NCBI RefSeq assembly: GCF_052857255.1 | Contig: NC_135500.1 | Span: forward strand, 101,996,548 to 102,060,547 | DNA: 64,000 bases | Direction: 5' to 3' | From: Amblyomma americanum | Lineage: Eukaryota; Arthropoda; Arachnida; Ixodida; Ixodidae | Shown: one piece after another, positions 33,026-46,460 of the stretch | Numbering within the stretch: the first letter of the stretch is position 1 | Layout: each line of letters starts with the position of its first letter | Translations under genes and position numbers: made by a program | Notes under the pieces: generated by a model | Seen by the model: the letters and a program-made list of their open reading frames with translations, nothing else | Databases searched by the model: none | Told to the model about the DNA's origin: nothing

Positions 33026-33348
33026 CAAAAGCGCCCGTGTGGTGTGCGATGTCAGTGCACGTACGTTAAAGTTACCCAGGTGGTCGAAATTATTCGGCAG
33101 CCCTCCACTACGGCACCTCTTTGTTCCTTTGTTCTCTAAGTCCCCTTCCCTTTCCGCGCGGTTCAGGTGGGAGAGAGATACTGCGCCATTTCCTTTCCCC
33201 CAATTCCAAGTTTCCAAATTCTAATTTTCCTTTCTTCTTTAACTCCCTCCTTTATCCCTTCCCTTACGGCGCGGTTCAGGTGTCCAACTATATATGAGAC
33301 AGATACTGCGCCATTTCCTTTCCCTAAAAACCAATTATTATTAATATT
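33026..33348 (+). mobile_element. Two SINE pieces (U2)
   Basis: Counterparts of 10503-10878. The ATT tail is reduced to a few interrupted units. Confidence 0.7.
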
Positions 33349-33411
33349 ATTATTTCCTTAAGGAAAGTATATAATTGGCCCCAAAAAACCAATTATATAC
33401 TTTCCTTACGG

Positions 33412-34062
33412 TTTGCCCCGCCGCGGTGGCTCAGTGGTTAGGGCACTCGACTACTGATCCGGAGTTCCCGGGTTCGAACCCGACCGCGGCGGCTGCGTTT
33501 TTATGGAGGAAAAACGCTAAGGCGCCCGTGTGCTGTCCGATGTCAGTGCACGTTAAAGATCCCCAGGTGGCCGAAATTATTCCGGAGCCCTCCACTACGT
33601 CACCTCTTCTTACTTTCTTCTTTCACTCCCTCCTTTATCCCTTTTCTTACGGCGCGGTTCCAGTGTTCAGCGATATATGAGACAGTAACTGCGCCATTTC
33701 CTTTCCCCCAAATCCAATTATTATTATTATTATTATCACTTTCCTTACGGACCCGCCGCGGTGGGTCAGTGGTTAGGGCGGTCGACTACTGATCCGGAGT
33801 TCCCGGGTTCGCACCCGACCGCGGCGGCTGCGTTTTTATGGAGAAAAAACGCTAAGGCGCCCGTGTGCTGTGCGATTTCATGCACGTTAACGATCCCCAT
33901 GTGGTCGAAATTATTCCGGAGCCCTCCACTACGTACCACCTTCTTCCCTTCTTCTTTCACTCCCTTCCTTGTCCCTTCCCTTACCGCACGGTTCAGGTCT
34001 CCAACGATATATGAGACATATACTGCGCCATTTCCTTTCCCCACAAACCAATTATAATTATA
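33412..34062 (+). mobile_element. Two full-length SINEs sharing one target (U2)
   Basis: SINEs 33412-33738 and 33751-34062 are bordered by CTTTCCTTACGG at 33400-33411 and 33739-33750 and by ATTCCTTACGG at 34064-34074, as in U1. The second copy has the standard GTGGGTCAGTGG head. Confidence 0.85.
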
Positions 34063-35025
34063 TATTCCTTACGGGCGCGGTTCGGTATCCACTGATATTT
34101 GCGAGACAGGCGTCATATCCTTGTTTGACCTCTAGCTACATTCAAGGTCAAACTTGCAGCCCGACTGATGGCTCGAAAAGCTGCGTAGTGAAGCTGTTCG
34201 CTTCGAAAAATAGATGTGGATTAGGTCAGCTATCCACGATATACAAAACGAAAGCTTTCGGCGTCCAGTGTGCTCATTGGCGTTGACAACGCCAACGGAC
34301 TTTTCTTCCTGCCTTCGTGAGGTTAGGGACCCCAAGTATGTAAGAACAGCCGCGCTGCAGGAATCAGACCAGACAGAAGATCAGAAGCAGCCACTTAGGC
34401 TATAGACTTTTTGAGAAACACTGTACATGGCGGTGGTGACACATTTGGGCTGCATGCATTAGCGCTGACAACGTTTTGGCTGAGACGCGGCAGAGCAGCA
34501 ATAAGCCGCCGCGTTGATTTCGTGACCAACTTCTCGCGATCAGCAATTGCAGTGTGCGGAACGCAGTCAAAGCAGGTTTTTGCAGTTGTCCGCCGCGGTG
34601 GCTCAGTGGTTACGGCGCTCGGCTACTTGTCCGGAGTACCCGGGTTCGAACCCGACCGCTTCGTCCGCGTGTCGATGGATGCGAAACGCTAAGGCGCCCA
34701 TGTGCTATCCGATGTCAGTGCACATTAAAGGGACTCTGAAAGTCCTTCCGAGGATAGCACATCAACTCGCTTTATCACTGCTTTGTGTTGTCATGAAAAC
34801 CTGAGCCAAATAATACACTTCTACACCGAGCAGATGACCTCCAATCACGCGTGAAAGTTAACGGCCCTTCCCGGCAACTTTTTAAAGCTCGTACCCTCCT
34901 CCGTCGCTCGCATCTACGTGTACATGTTGATAGAGGGCTACTGGTTATATTCTTTCAGATGTGAGGCAGCTGCCAAGGCCGCGGCCAATTAGCCGCGTAG
35001 CTGAGGCGGGTCGGGAAAGTGCGCT
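34063..35025. other. CTCTAGC hairpin repeat, SINE head, unassigned sequence (U2)
   Basis: The hairpin repeat lies at 34123-34155. A SINE 5' half is at 34590-34735, joined to AAAGGGACTCTGAAAG. No gene was recognised in the rest. Confidence 0.55.
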
Positions 35026-35340
35026 AATAATAATAATAATTGGATTTTGGGAAAAGGAAATGTCGCAGTATCTGACTCAATAACGTAAGACACCTGAACC
35101 GCGCCGTAAGAGAAGGAATAAAGGAGGGAGTGAAAGAAGAAAGGAAGAAAGAGGTGCCGTAGTGGAGGGCTCGGGATTAATTTCGTCCACCAGAGGATCC
35201 TTAACCTGCACTGACAACGCACAGCACACGGGCGCCTTAGCGTTTTTCCTCCATAAAAACGCAGCCGCCGTGGTCGGGTTCGAACCCGGTAGCTCCGGAT
35301 CAGTAGCCGAGTGCCCTAACTACTGAGCCACCGCGGCTAC
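35026..35340 (-). mobile_element. Ruka-like SINE, minus strand (U2)
   Basis: Counterpart of 12542-12857. Confidence 0.85.
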
Positions 35341-35984
35341 CGAAGGTGCGGCTGGCGGAGGAGCGCTGACCTTCCAGTGCAAAAAGTGTACGAGAGGAGA
35401 GGGAACAGCGCGAAGACACTGAAATTCAAATTTTGTCTACAGGTAGCTTCCACAAAGCGCATTATAAAATTTCTTGCTGGACAGTATTCGTGGAGGCTTG
35501 CTTGAACACCCCAGCCAAACTGCAACTTTATTAGAGCCCCTTTCAGAGCCCCTTTAAAGATCCCCAGGTGGTCAAAATTATTTCGGAGTCCTCCACTACG
35601 GCACCTCTTTCTTCCTTTCATCTCTTAGTCACTCATTTATCGCTTCCCTTACGGCGCGGTTCAAGTGTCGGCCGATATATGAGACAGATACTGCGCCATT
35701 CCCCGAAAAACAATTTTTAATTACCAGTATGCACCAACACCACGTACAGTACATGAAAGTGAGGGTGTCCACTAAGCCATGACGCAGTTGTGCGTCTTTC
35801 CTTTCGTGAAAATGAATTGCCTTTGCAACGTTGTCAGCGCCAATGAACCCAATGAACGGCGGCGGACCAGTTACATTGGTTTTTGACGAAACAATATGCA
35901 ACAGTAACTGTCTAACATATCTCGGTGGACAGCAGAATCGCGCCGTAAGGAAAGGGACAAAGGAGTTTTTTTGATGAAACGAAA
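35341..35984. other. Unassigned with SINE fragments (U2)
   Basis: A SINE 3' half lies at 35556-35712 and a minus scrap at ~35910-35960. No gene was seen. Confidence 0.55.
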
Positions 35985-36715
35985 TGCCACAGTAGAGCGC
36001 GGAGGATCATTGCACGTTGTGACCGTGTAAGTGCGCGACAGCCGGTGATACTGTCGATGCGCGTATTGGCTGCGTGTGGCCCGGGGAACGACGGGTGCGT
36101 CAAGGAATCGCGACGAGTGATGTGTGTGATGGATGCGGTGCAGTGCAAGCAATTGAACACCTACTCCTTCACTGTGCCGCGTTCGCCGATGCTCGTCGCG
36201 ATATGCTCGCGGCCTACAGAGCGCAGGGCATACTACCAGACTCCATCAAGACGCTATTGTGGCCGCAGCGCAGTGCGCGCACTCGTGAGCGAACTTTGGT
36301 GAGCCTCTGTGCATTCCTCGAACTCACGGGCTTGACGTACCGTCTGTTCTCCGTCAGGTAGTTACACGCAATGACCGAACGCTCCGCGATGTTCTACTTT
36401 GAGCGATTAATAACTGGACGCCTCACTCCAGTTGTAGCCAACAGAGTGCCTGGCGCGTGTGTGATTTTATTGCTCTTAAATGAACTAAACACGTGCACAT
36501 TCTGGACACTATTGTGTAAATAGTTTGTACATATTACTTCTCCCGCTATCCTCTCTTCCTGTCCCCTCACCTCTTTCATTTCATTTCTTCATTCTGCCTG
36601 CTATCCTTTATTTCCGCTGCCCCAGCTCAGGTTCTTCAGTATCGATGGCTGATGCCGCGGTTAGCAAAAATCTTTTCCTTTCTTTTTACTATTATTTTAA
36701 TTAAAAACCACTAAC
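35985..36715 (+). pseudogene. LINE 3' end with Cys/His motif (U2)
   Basis: Counterpart of 13500-14235. The open stretch 36074-36361 has SDVCDGCGAVQAIEHLLLHC. Confidence 0.6.
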
Positions 36716-37154
36716 ACCACCAACACAGTAGCTGTCTCACATATCTCGGCGGACAACCGAAACGCGCCGTAATATTAATAAAAGCATTAATTGGTTTTTC
36801 GGGAAAGGAAAAATGGCTCAGTATCTGTCTTATATATCGGTGGACAGCTGAAGGGCGCTGTAAGGGAACGGATAAAGAAGGGAGTGAAAGAAGAAAGGAA
36901 GAAAGAGGTACTGTAGTGGAGGGCTCCGGAATAATTTCGACCACCTGGGGATCTTTAACGTGAACTGACATTGCACAGCACACGGGCACATTAGCGTTTT
37001 GCCTCCATAAAAACGCAGCCGCCGCGGTCGGGTTCGAACCCGGGAACTCCGGATCAGTAGGGCGCTCGGCTACTGATCCGGAGTAAGGAAACGCCTTAAC
37101 GAAAGGCATAAAAGAGGGAGGCAAAACAGAAGTGAAGAAATAATAATAATAATA

Positions 37155-37200
<46 letters not shown>

Positions 37201-37525
37201 TGGTTCTGGGGGATAGGAAATGGCGCATTCTTTGTCTCATATATCGTTGGAAACCTGAACCGCACCGTAAGGGAAGGATACCCAAGCAGCACAGATCATC
37301 GGCACAATATTGCAACAGGATGGTCCCATCCTGGTCCTTTGTGGGGCCAACTTAGCCAATACAGTTCCAATGTTGGGCCAGTTACTTGTGCTGCTTGGGT
37401 AAAGGAGGGAGTGAATGAAGAAAGGATGAGAGAGGTGCCGTAGTTGAGGGCTCCGGAATAATTTCGACCACCAGGGGATCTTTAACGTGCACTGACATCG
37501 CACAGCACATAGGCGCCTTAGCGAA
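36716..37525 (-). mobile_element. SINE cluster, minus strand (U2)
   Basis: A SINE scrap, a nearly complete SINE (36785-37062), a short folded-back join, a TAA-rich tail (37140-37199) and the SINE split by the TIR element at 37281-37399. Confidence 0.75.
37281..37399. mobile_element. 119-bp MITE-like element (U2)
   Basis: Same element, ends and TA duplication (37279-37280 and 37400-37401) as at 14806-14924, so it inserted before the units duplicated. Confidence 0.85.
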
Positions 37526-38073
37526 AGAGGAATTCGAAAATTTAAAATTGAATTTTGAGGAAGGCGCGGCGCAGCGGCGGAACACCTGTGGCTCGGTACA
37601 ACTAGTGGCGGGTGCATGTTGTTACTAGGGGGCCCTTACCGAAAATGCGCCGCTGACTAGCCTAGTGTAGGTTTCTCTACAAAAACGAGTAAACGCACGA
37701 AAGCATGAGTGGTTGGCTCTAGGTTTTGCTTTGCTCCGTCGTCGGCACGTCTGGCGGTGATGTTAGGCTCAGGTTAAGCTATGAACGACGTTAAGCTGAT
37801 GTGATCTGTTCGCGCCGCAGATGGAAATTTATCAAGCCGACTACGTGCAATGCACAGGGCGAGAGTTGCTGCAGTTTAACCTTGGCCAATCCCCCGCCGT
37901 GGGTATGTGCCACTAAGCCTGAGGTTATCATCACCATCTTGAGGCGTGATCGGCTGCTGCGATAGCATAATGCTGCGGTGCAGTGCCCAGCGAAGCTGAT
38001 CTGTTCGCGTTGCCGCCGATTCGAAACCCAGCCGCGGCAAAATGTATTTCTGCACCGTCAACCCACCGTTTAC
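37526..38073. other. No gene recognised
   Basis: Counterpart of 15049-15597. Confidence 0.5.
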
Positions 38074-38466
38074 CCGCCACGGTGGCTCAGTGGTTATGGC
38101 GCTCGGCTATTGATCCGGAGTTCTCGGGTTCGAAGCCGACCGAGGCAACTGCGTTTTATGGAGGAAAAACGCTAAGGCGCTCGTGTGCAGTGCGATGCTA
38201 GTGCACGTTAAAGATCCCCAGGCTCGAACCCGACGGTGGCGGCTGCGTTTTTATGGAGGAAAAACGCTAAAACGATCGTGCGCTGTGCGATGCCAGTGCA
38301 CGTTAAAGACCCCCAGGTGGTCGAATTTATTCCGGAGCCCTCCAATACGGCACCTCTTTCTTCTTTCACTCTCTCCTTTATCCCTTCTCTTACGGCGCGG
38401 TTCAGGCGTCCGACGATATATGAGACCGATACTGCGCCATTTCCTTTCCCCAGAAACAAATTATGT
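38074..38466 (+). mobile_element. Two joined SINE pieces (U2)
   Basis: Counterpart of 15598-15992 with the same internal restart, near 38222. Confidence 0.75.
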
Positions 38467-39328
38467 TATGCAGCGTTAAGGTCACAGAACCCTCACGATT
38501 CATGGTTGGGTTCGGGCCCTCTGAAACAGTGCTTTCGGCGTAATAAACACTTCGTAATCGATTCACTTCTCTCTAGAATGCAAGTAATCAGACTTAATAC
38601 ACATAATTGCATACGAATATAGGTAAATCAAGCCCTAACGTGAAAGCAGGTATTGCTGCAAAAGCCACAAAAGCGATTGTTCTGCAGCTCGTTGATAATC
38701 CGTGAAACACGCTTTGGAGCACTGGTTTTGTGTCTGATTGTTTAAAAAATGCCCGCAAAAATATCTTGCCCTGTTAAAACGGGGCGCAATAATTTTATTA
38801 GGCAGCAATCTCCAATGAAGCATTAAGCCAAGATTCATAATAATGAATATTCACTCAAGCTCATAAGAACCAGGTTTGATTTTTGACACCATGTTTCCAG
38901 ACGCACCCGTTCCATTCGCAGCCACGTGGAAATGCTATTTATGAGAAAAGGCTCTCTCAATTCTCGGTGACACCTCAACCGCAACGTGAGGCAGGTTATG
39001 AAGGAAGAAATAAAAGCTGCTGGTGGCTTAGCTCTAGTTAAACCTGGTCGAAAGCGAAAAGCTACGTCTCCCTGGCTACGTTTGTGGGCGAGCGACTGGC
39101 GGTATCCACTGCAGGCGTCGCATGTAACACATCTAGCGTTAGGCTGAACACATCACTGACTGACTGACTGATGTTGCTGAAAGGACGTAGGAAAAAGAAA
39201 GAGTATGGGCCTCAATACAGGCACAAGCCTAGCCACGCTCGCTGCCGTGGGCTGAAAGTCAGACACATAAAGGATAGGAGTGAAAGACAGATAGAAAAGG
39301 CGCCGCGGGCTAATGGGCCCGTAGGCCC
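38467..39328. other. Unassigned; empty sites of two U1 insertions
   Basis: Contains the empty sites of the 709-bp TIR element (TTTT at 38793-38796) and of the CR1/L2-like LINE (39287-39302). No gene was seen. Confidence 0.7.
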
Positions 39329-39494
39329 CGGGCCGATCCCAGAGGCAGTGCATTACCGGGCCGACCCATGCCAGAGTGCGTCTAGCACTCCGCCATATAC
39401 CAAAAATAAGTTTAATATCTTGTGTCCAAGGACCAGCAGCAGATAATAAATCAAGTATCAGATATTGGCACCAAGTATCAGGTATTGGTATCAG
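39329..39494 (-). pseudogene. U2 snRNA-derived sequence, copy 2 (U2)
   Basis: Counterpart of 20715-20880, here without the adjoining LINE. This shows the U2-like sequence was there first. Confidence 0.65.
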
Positions 39495-39734
39495 GTGTTG
39501 GTATTGGGCTCGATCAGTACATGGGAGGGAGACCACCGTAACGCATCAAAGCGCACCGCCCTTTTTATGCAGTAACCACTTAGATGCAATGCGCATGCGA
39601 TTCCAGCGGGCGCTTTCCTGCTCCGCTCTGTCAAGGTATGTGACGTCACGCATGCAGTGGGCAGCACACCTGGGATACCTCTTTTCCTCCTCTCCGCAAC
39701 GCTGTGACGGAGCGCACATGTGCCGCTCTGCACG

Positions 39735-41660
39735 GTGGTGGTGTAAACTATATAACATACAGGAGAGTTTAAGACGCACAGGCACTTGGGCCCCCGCACG
39801 GCCCTACTGAACTCAAACGTTCATGTCCCGGAGGCTCATGACGCTGGCAGCCCGGCCTGTGGCGATGGCTGGCTTGGCCGGGTCCTCGGAACGCAGTAGG
39901 GTCTCCCAAGCCTCCCAAGTGGTAAGGTGCTCCAGGCCCCGCGGGGGAGGATCCGCCGAGCAGAGGAAAAGGATATGATCGAGAGTGGCTTTGGGGTGGT
40001 GGCAGAGGGTACCGGAGGGGTTTGTGTGGACTTGGTGATAGCGCGAGCGTATATAAGAGAAGGGTGACGTGCGTGTTTGGAGCCGCCTCCAAATTGTCTG
40101 ATAATTGTCGAGGGAGGGATGGAGTGGGGGGTACAGCCGATGCTCGGCTTTGCAGGCCTGCGTCAGTTCACTGAAGGAATGCATGCGCTCCCGTGAGAAC
40201 CCCATATCCGAGGCCGCCGGTGCCCGGTTGAGAGAACCTCGGGCTAAAGCGGTGGCAGCCTCGTTTTCGGGATGCCCGTAGTGGGCAGGCACCCATATGT
40301 GCTCCATGTGGCGGGGCGGGTGTGCGGCGAGGGAGTTCAAGATGCGAAATGCAGGGAGGTGCACTCTCCCGCGGGCGAAATTTAGTATGGCAGTGGTGGT
40401 TCTCGCGACACGTATGTATTGTGTCTGTCGGTGGGCCTCGATAAGCTTGCCTATCGTGTTGTGTAGGCCTAGCTGGAGGAGTTTGTCGATTGAGGTATTT
40501 AGGTGTAGGTGTAGTGCTGTCTTAAATGCTGTTCGGATCATGGCATCCAGGGCCTGGAGTTGCAGGCAGAGGAGCGTGAAGAGAAAGCGGCTGAGGACGA
40601 AGGCATGAATGAGACGACATAGGTCATGCTCCTTCATGCCCCGGTGGTGTCCAGAAACTCGGCCGATTAGGTGGGATATCGACACCGCCGTCTGCTTGAG
40701 TTTCCGGATAGTGAGAGTTTTTCCCGTTGTTCTGGATGTGGAGGCCCAGTACCCAGAGAGTGTGTACCTCCGAGATGTACCGGTTTTCCAGTTTCACGGT
40801 TATGGGGGCTCTGGGGCAGTATCGGGTTGTGGAGCGGAGTATGAGGAGCTCTGACTTCTCCGGAGAGCATGAGAGTCCGATACTCCGCGCATGTGTTTGG
40901 GTGAGTTTAGCTGCCGACTGCAGAGTATTCTCTTCGTCTCCATCACTGCCATGGGTGGTCCACAGAGTGATATCATCAGCATAGAGTGTATGCCGAAGGT
41001 GAGGGATAGTTAGTAGTTTGTGGGCTAGAGAGATGAGTGTGACATTGAAGAGGAAAGGGAAGAGGACAGATCCCTGGGGGGTGCCAACCCCACTAAGGGT
41101 GTATGGGCGGGATGTGTGCGGACCGAAGTGAATGTCGGCGGTACGGTTAGTAAGGAATACTTGAATATAGGTGTACATACGTTCACCTATGTTCAAGGGG
41201 GAGAGCGCCGCCATGATCGCTTTATGGTCTAGGCGATCAAAGGCCTTGGAGCGATCCAAGGCGAGGACAGCTTTTGTGTGGGGCGGTATGAGGGGTGAAA
41301 TATATCCTGTGTGAGCTGGAGCGTGGCGTCCTGGGCCGACAGGTGGGGCCGGAAGCCCACCATGCTGTGCGGATAGAGGTCTTGCTCCGTCATGCGTTGG
41401 GTGAGTCGGCCGAGTGCGACATGCTCCAAAAGCTTGCCCAGACATGATGTTAGTGAGATCGGACGAAGATTTGCAGGTGTAACGGGTTTGTGGGGCTTGG
41501 TAAGAACAAGATTTTGGCGCGACGCTAGGATTGCGGAAGGGTGCCCTCCTGCCAGCATCTGTTGAAGTACCCCGTGAGCTGGGCAATCGACACGTGTCGC
41601 ATCGATCACACCTAGCGTTCTACTGAATTCATCAAAGTGCACCAGCGTTTTATGCAGAAC
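39735..41660 (-). pseudogene. R1/I-type LINE ORF2, RT and RNase H (U2)
   Basis: Counterpart of 21121-23390 without the SINE. The frame 40685-39813 therefore runs from the RT thumb through HIWVPAHYGHPENEAATAL to the C-terminus (290 codons). 41586-40624 holds the RT with HTLYADDITLW. Only a few frame breaks remain. Near 40555 it lacks a short stretch present in U1. Confidence 0.75.
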
Positions 41661-42006
41661 TCCCTTTCATGACCTGCGCAAGCGTTGCCGGCAGACGCTT
41701 TCCCCCTGGACCGAAGGTCAAGGGTCTACGGTCAAAGTCGAGATAGTTGGTGTAACAGCCGCTGCTTGTATTACTCCATGTATCGAACCTGAATAGCACC
41801 AGTTATGCTCATGGTTTGACCTCTAGCTACATTCAAGGGGATACTTGCGGCCCCACTGTCCTCTAGCTACATTCAAAGTCACACCTCCGGCCCATATGAC
41901 GCCTTGTAAAGCTGGCGTAGTGAAGCTTTTTGCTTCAAAAAGAGTAAAAAATGAAACAAGAAAACAAACTGCAGCTTCACTAGGAATTGAATAATAACAA
42001 AAAAAA
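41661..42006. repeat. Spacer with doubled CTCTAGCTACATTCAA motif (U2)
   Basis: Counterpart of 23391-23736. Confidence 0.5.
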
Positions 42007-42078
42007 GTCGCCGTAGCTCAGTTGGCAGAGCACCGTGCGCGGTATTCGGAGGTCGTGGGTTCAGATCTCACCGGCGGC
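42007..42078 (+). tRNA. tRNA-like sequence (U2, left cap)
   Basis: Counterpart of 23737-23808, with the more standard GTAGCTCAGTTGG D-arm start. Confidence 0.5.
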
Positions 42079-42195
42079 ATGGTTATTTTTTCTACTGCTT
42101 TATAATTTTGTTTAAAAAAATTGATTAGCGCAACAAATTAAAAAAATAAAAACATTCTCCTATGCACCTTGGTTTCCGTGTCTCTTGGCTTCTTT

Positions 42196-42466
<271 letters not shown>

Positions 42467-42534
42467 TTTTTTAATTTCTAGTGCCAATCAATTGCCTTTA
42501 AAGAAAATTATAAAGCAGCAGAAAAAACAACCAT

Positions 42535-42569
42535 GCCGCCGGTGCTCTTACCAACTGAGCTACGGCGAC
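42535..42569 (-). tRNA. tRNA-like sequence, 38 nt deleted (U2, right cap)
   Basis: Only the acceptor ends and D arm remain (GCCGCCGGT joined to GCTCTTACC). The deletion lies between two GGT copies. It cannot be functional. Confidence 0.6.
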
Positions 42570-42629
42570 GGCTGTCCAATCTGCTGCTTTCGTGGGTATT
42601 TATGTTTTACGTGTAAGCGAACCTTGAGA

Positions 42630-42902
<273 letters not shown>

Positions 42903-43745
42903 CTGAGAGGCCAACCGCCACAAAAATCAAGGAGCAGAGTTTTTTTTATTTAGTGGTGTTGATCAGTGGAAATTATTTCTGAATATTTTATCGCCTAAAG
43001 GTAATTGACTAGAGAGAAACATGGGATGGCCTAAAAAATTGGGCAACCGATTTACCACGACAGAGGTGGATGACTGTTGTTAGCGGTCCAAGAAGCTTAA
43101 TTTATGCAAGAAGAAATAAAGCGTGGAAGAACAAAAAGAAAATACCCAAATAAATGGTATAACATCAGTACTGAAGCCTATGATGGTAGGCGTTTTGTTT
43201 CTAGATGAAAATTTTGAACGGCAGAGAAGTTCATGGTGCGGGAAGAGGTAGACGATGACCGCGAAAGCGCGGGCACCAAGCGCGGCATTCGGAACGTGGC
43301 GCGAGTAGGAGCACGAAGAAGAATAATACCTGGGGTTAAGAAGAAGAAGTACGAGCAGCAGCGGCGAGCTCTTCTTTTTTTTACCAAAATGCTGTCTGTT
43401 ATTTAACTGTCAATATTGTTCTGTTGTTTTTATTCACTGATTTTTCAAATTTCACGATTGGTGTTACAATTTGGTCGTCATCTTCCATGGAAACTTCTTT
43501 GTTTATTCGAATACACCTTGGCCAATTCCCCTGCGTGGGTATGTGCCATATACCTGGGGTGAAGAAGAAGAAGAAGCGGCGGTGGCTGCGCTCCCAGAGT
43601 GATGAAAGAGCTAGAAGGCAAGCTTCCGAGTTCAATTACTGCGACATCGCATCCGCGACAACCAAGCCCAAGCGCCCCGCCGTCCCGCTCGGGTTCAGCG
43701 ACACCTTGGGTGCGTCTCTTGTCGCGAGCGCTTCTGCTGGCGGCG
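42903..43745 (+). pseudogene. M13 5' leader remnant (U2)
   Basis: Counterpart of 24593-25450; it diverges from the M13 copies at the same GGGTTCAG. Confidence 0.4.
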
Positions 43746-44267
43746 CTTAGGTTTAGGAGTTTACACCCAAACAGCCATAAGAAAGGTTTTGCAAAAAAAA
43801 AAAATAATTTTGCGTATTGGGCAGACCACGCACTTTCTAGTAACACGGGTCGAATCTGAAGATCTGCCCTGAAAGCCGGGTCAGGCATACGTGCAACTAC
43901 AACATCGCTCTGAAAGCGCCGTCGGTATCCACAAGCAGGTTAGGTCACCACCGCTGTTCTTTTCCTTTCTCGCTCGCTCGGTTCAAACGACGGGGGGGTC
44001 GCGCTTGAGCGCAGTCTCCTGAAAGAACAGCATACATGACCGGCTTAACTTACATCATCAGCGCGTGATGATGTAGCTTAGGGACGAATGGAAATGCTGA
44101 CGTCTTTTTAGAAACAACGGTTTGGTGCGCGGTCGCATATTCTCCGACCCTAAGCCTGTGTACGATGCGCGCGGTGAACCTTTCTGTGCAGCAATGTCCG
44201 CGGACACCTTTGAGATATGTGCAGGCTCAGTTTTGATCGAGTTTAATTCTTTTACGGCTCGTTTCAT

Positions 44268-46460
44268 CCCCGTCTGTTGGTTTCGATCACTGGTCACAAA
44301 CATCGAGCTTGAAATATCTCTTGCTCATCGCCAGGTATTGCGCGCATTGACGTGAACGTTCAGCGCGTGAAATACTTTGGAAGATGTAAGGCCGCCGCTC
44401 TTTTCCAGCTGTGTACCTTTGCAGGACGCCGGCATACGCAGAAGCGGCTCCCCGGTACAAGCGAGAACCCCCGACTGCATACGAGGAACGAAAAGGGTCG
44501 CTTGACGCACCGACCCCACCCCCCTCCCAACGACGTAAGCTATCATCGGAGAGGCACCGGCAGCGTCCCGCCGTGCCTCGTGGAGGGGTTTCCAGGAGGG
44601 CAGTGAAAGACACCAGTCATGGCGAAGATGCCGTACTCACCCAAACCGTGAGAAAACAGGGCCGTTCCTTATCTGGTTTTCCGGAGCGGCAGACAAACCC
44701 ATTCATGCTTATTAGTCGTGTCCCGCCGTCGGTAGTGAGGCGGCTTCGTGGCCCTTTCGCTCCCCCTTCTGTTGCTGACCGGCGACGCGGACCGATGATG
44801 GGTGGCAGCATGCGTGAGGAAAGACGGATTAGCTCCGAAGGGTTAGCGTGTGGATACTCTTAATTTAGAAAGAGTGGTGGCGTATTTGTTTTTGATTTGG
44901 TTTGTGTTAACAACGAGACTCTGGGCCCCAAGGTGAGTCCCCCTTTCGCTAGTTATTTTTTATTGGAGAATTGGTGCTTAGGGCGGGCCAATGGAAATCA
45001 CCGCCCTTAGTCCTTTGTTACTTAAGTGCTTAAAAGTGCATGTGAACGGATGCAGTCCAGTCCAGTCTGAGCTGGGGCTCCATGATTAGCATGTAACCTG
45101 ATGCTACTTAGGCTCTAACCCACCGGGTCGATGAGAAAAGTAGCGCAAAGTTGGTTCTTTTCTAAATTCATTTCTGCTTCTTCAAGTTTAACTCTCTGTA
45201 TATGTATGCTGTAAATATATGCTCTTCTCTCATCGTCTACAAGCTCGCCTCCTGTCCATCTTCCAAGCCGAACGACACTAGAGGAAGGGTTCGTAAACCT
45301 TGCTCGAAGAAACGAACTACCGTGAAATTCTACTGACGATATGCAGCCGGGTGCATCACCCAGGCTGCTTGTATTGTGCCGCGTGCGGGATTATTAGCAA
45401 CAGGGTGCTACGTACACGCTGCTTTGAATATACAGTGCTTTTGTATGTTTTGTAAATTAGGCCAATGGTAGTCGCTGGCGCAGTTTGTTCTCGAATAGTG
45501 CTTTAGACTCGCGCGTGAGGCGCAGATTTGTTTTTTTTTGTGTACCCAGCTCTCCAACGATATATGAGACAGATACTGCGCCATTTCCTTTCCGTAAAAA
45601 ACCAATTATTATTATTACACAGCTCTCACTTGACAATTATCTGTATCGCTTCTCTACGCTGGGCTGTTTACCCTGCATGCCGTAGCTGCTCTCGGCAGCG
45701 CTGTTTCCTTTTGCACTTGTATGATTTCCAGGAACAACGATAAAACATAATCTTTAACTGCTCCCCGCGGCATTTTTGCAGCTATTATGGCACCCATCGA
45801 GGAAACCGTAAATAGACTTGCTTGTTTCAAAGGGCGTTTTCTTTAGGCTCTTGTGGGAGTCCAGATCTAACACCTAGAAAGCAAGTGAGAAGGCACTGCT
45901 GCTATCACCTTTGCTACCAGTGGCGTGCGCCTACGGCAGGATAAACTGCCCAGAAGCAAACGCCGAGAAAAGCAGGAAACGGTGATAGAAACGGTCAGCA
46001 GATCATAGTAAAGCGTTTCTGCAGGTCGGGCAGACGTCGCGTTCTCTCATTCACGCGGGTCATGTCTGATGACTTGTCCTGAGGCGTCGAGTCAGGCATG
46101 TGTGCAAAAGAGTGTGAGTCTATAATCTCCATCTGGATTTACAGCTCAGTGGTTCTCTTTGCTTTCCCTACACTTATTCATGCGATGCGATAGCAAAAAC
46201 GCAACAGTAAACGAGGTGGGTGTTTTACGAGGCATTTTCAGCTTGTTCTTGCGAAGAGTCACGGCGAGGTCAGAGGAACACAGCGTCGGCGGCAGCGGCG
46301 GCGTCTGATCGGAACAGCCGCTTTTTTCCCGCTGCGCCTCCCAGGTGGCGCCACATGTTCGGCTGAAACTACAGCGCACAAAGCGGATACGAAAGCCGAG
46401 CGTAATATATCATCGTCATCATCATCAGGCTTACTACACCCACTGCAGGGTAAAGGCCTG
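44268..46460 (+). repeat. Tandem segmental duplication, unit 3 (broken)
   Basis: Matches U1 from 2253 to about 4440, including the stretch that U2 has lost (46130-46440). At about 46460 it jumps to sequence equivalent to U1 24943, skipping the remaining ~20 kb of the unit. It then runs into M13 copy A. Confidence 0.8.
44905..45241 (+). repeat. Possible solo LTR (U3 copy)
   Basis: Third copy of the segment at 2886-3238. Confidence 0.25.
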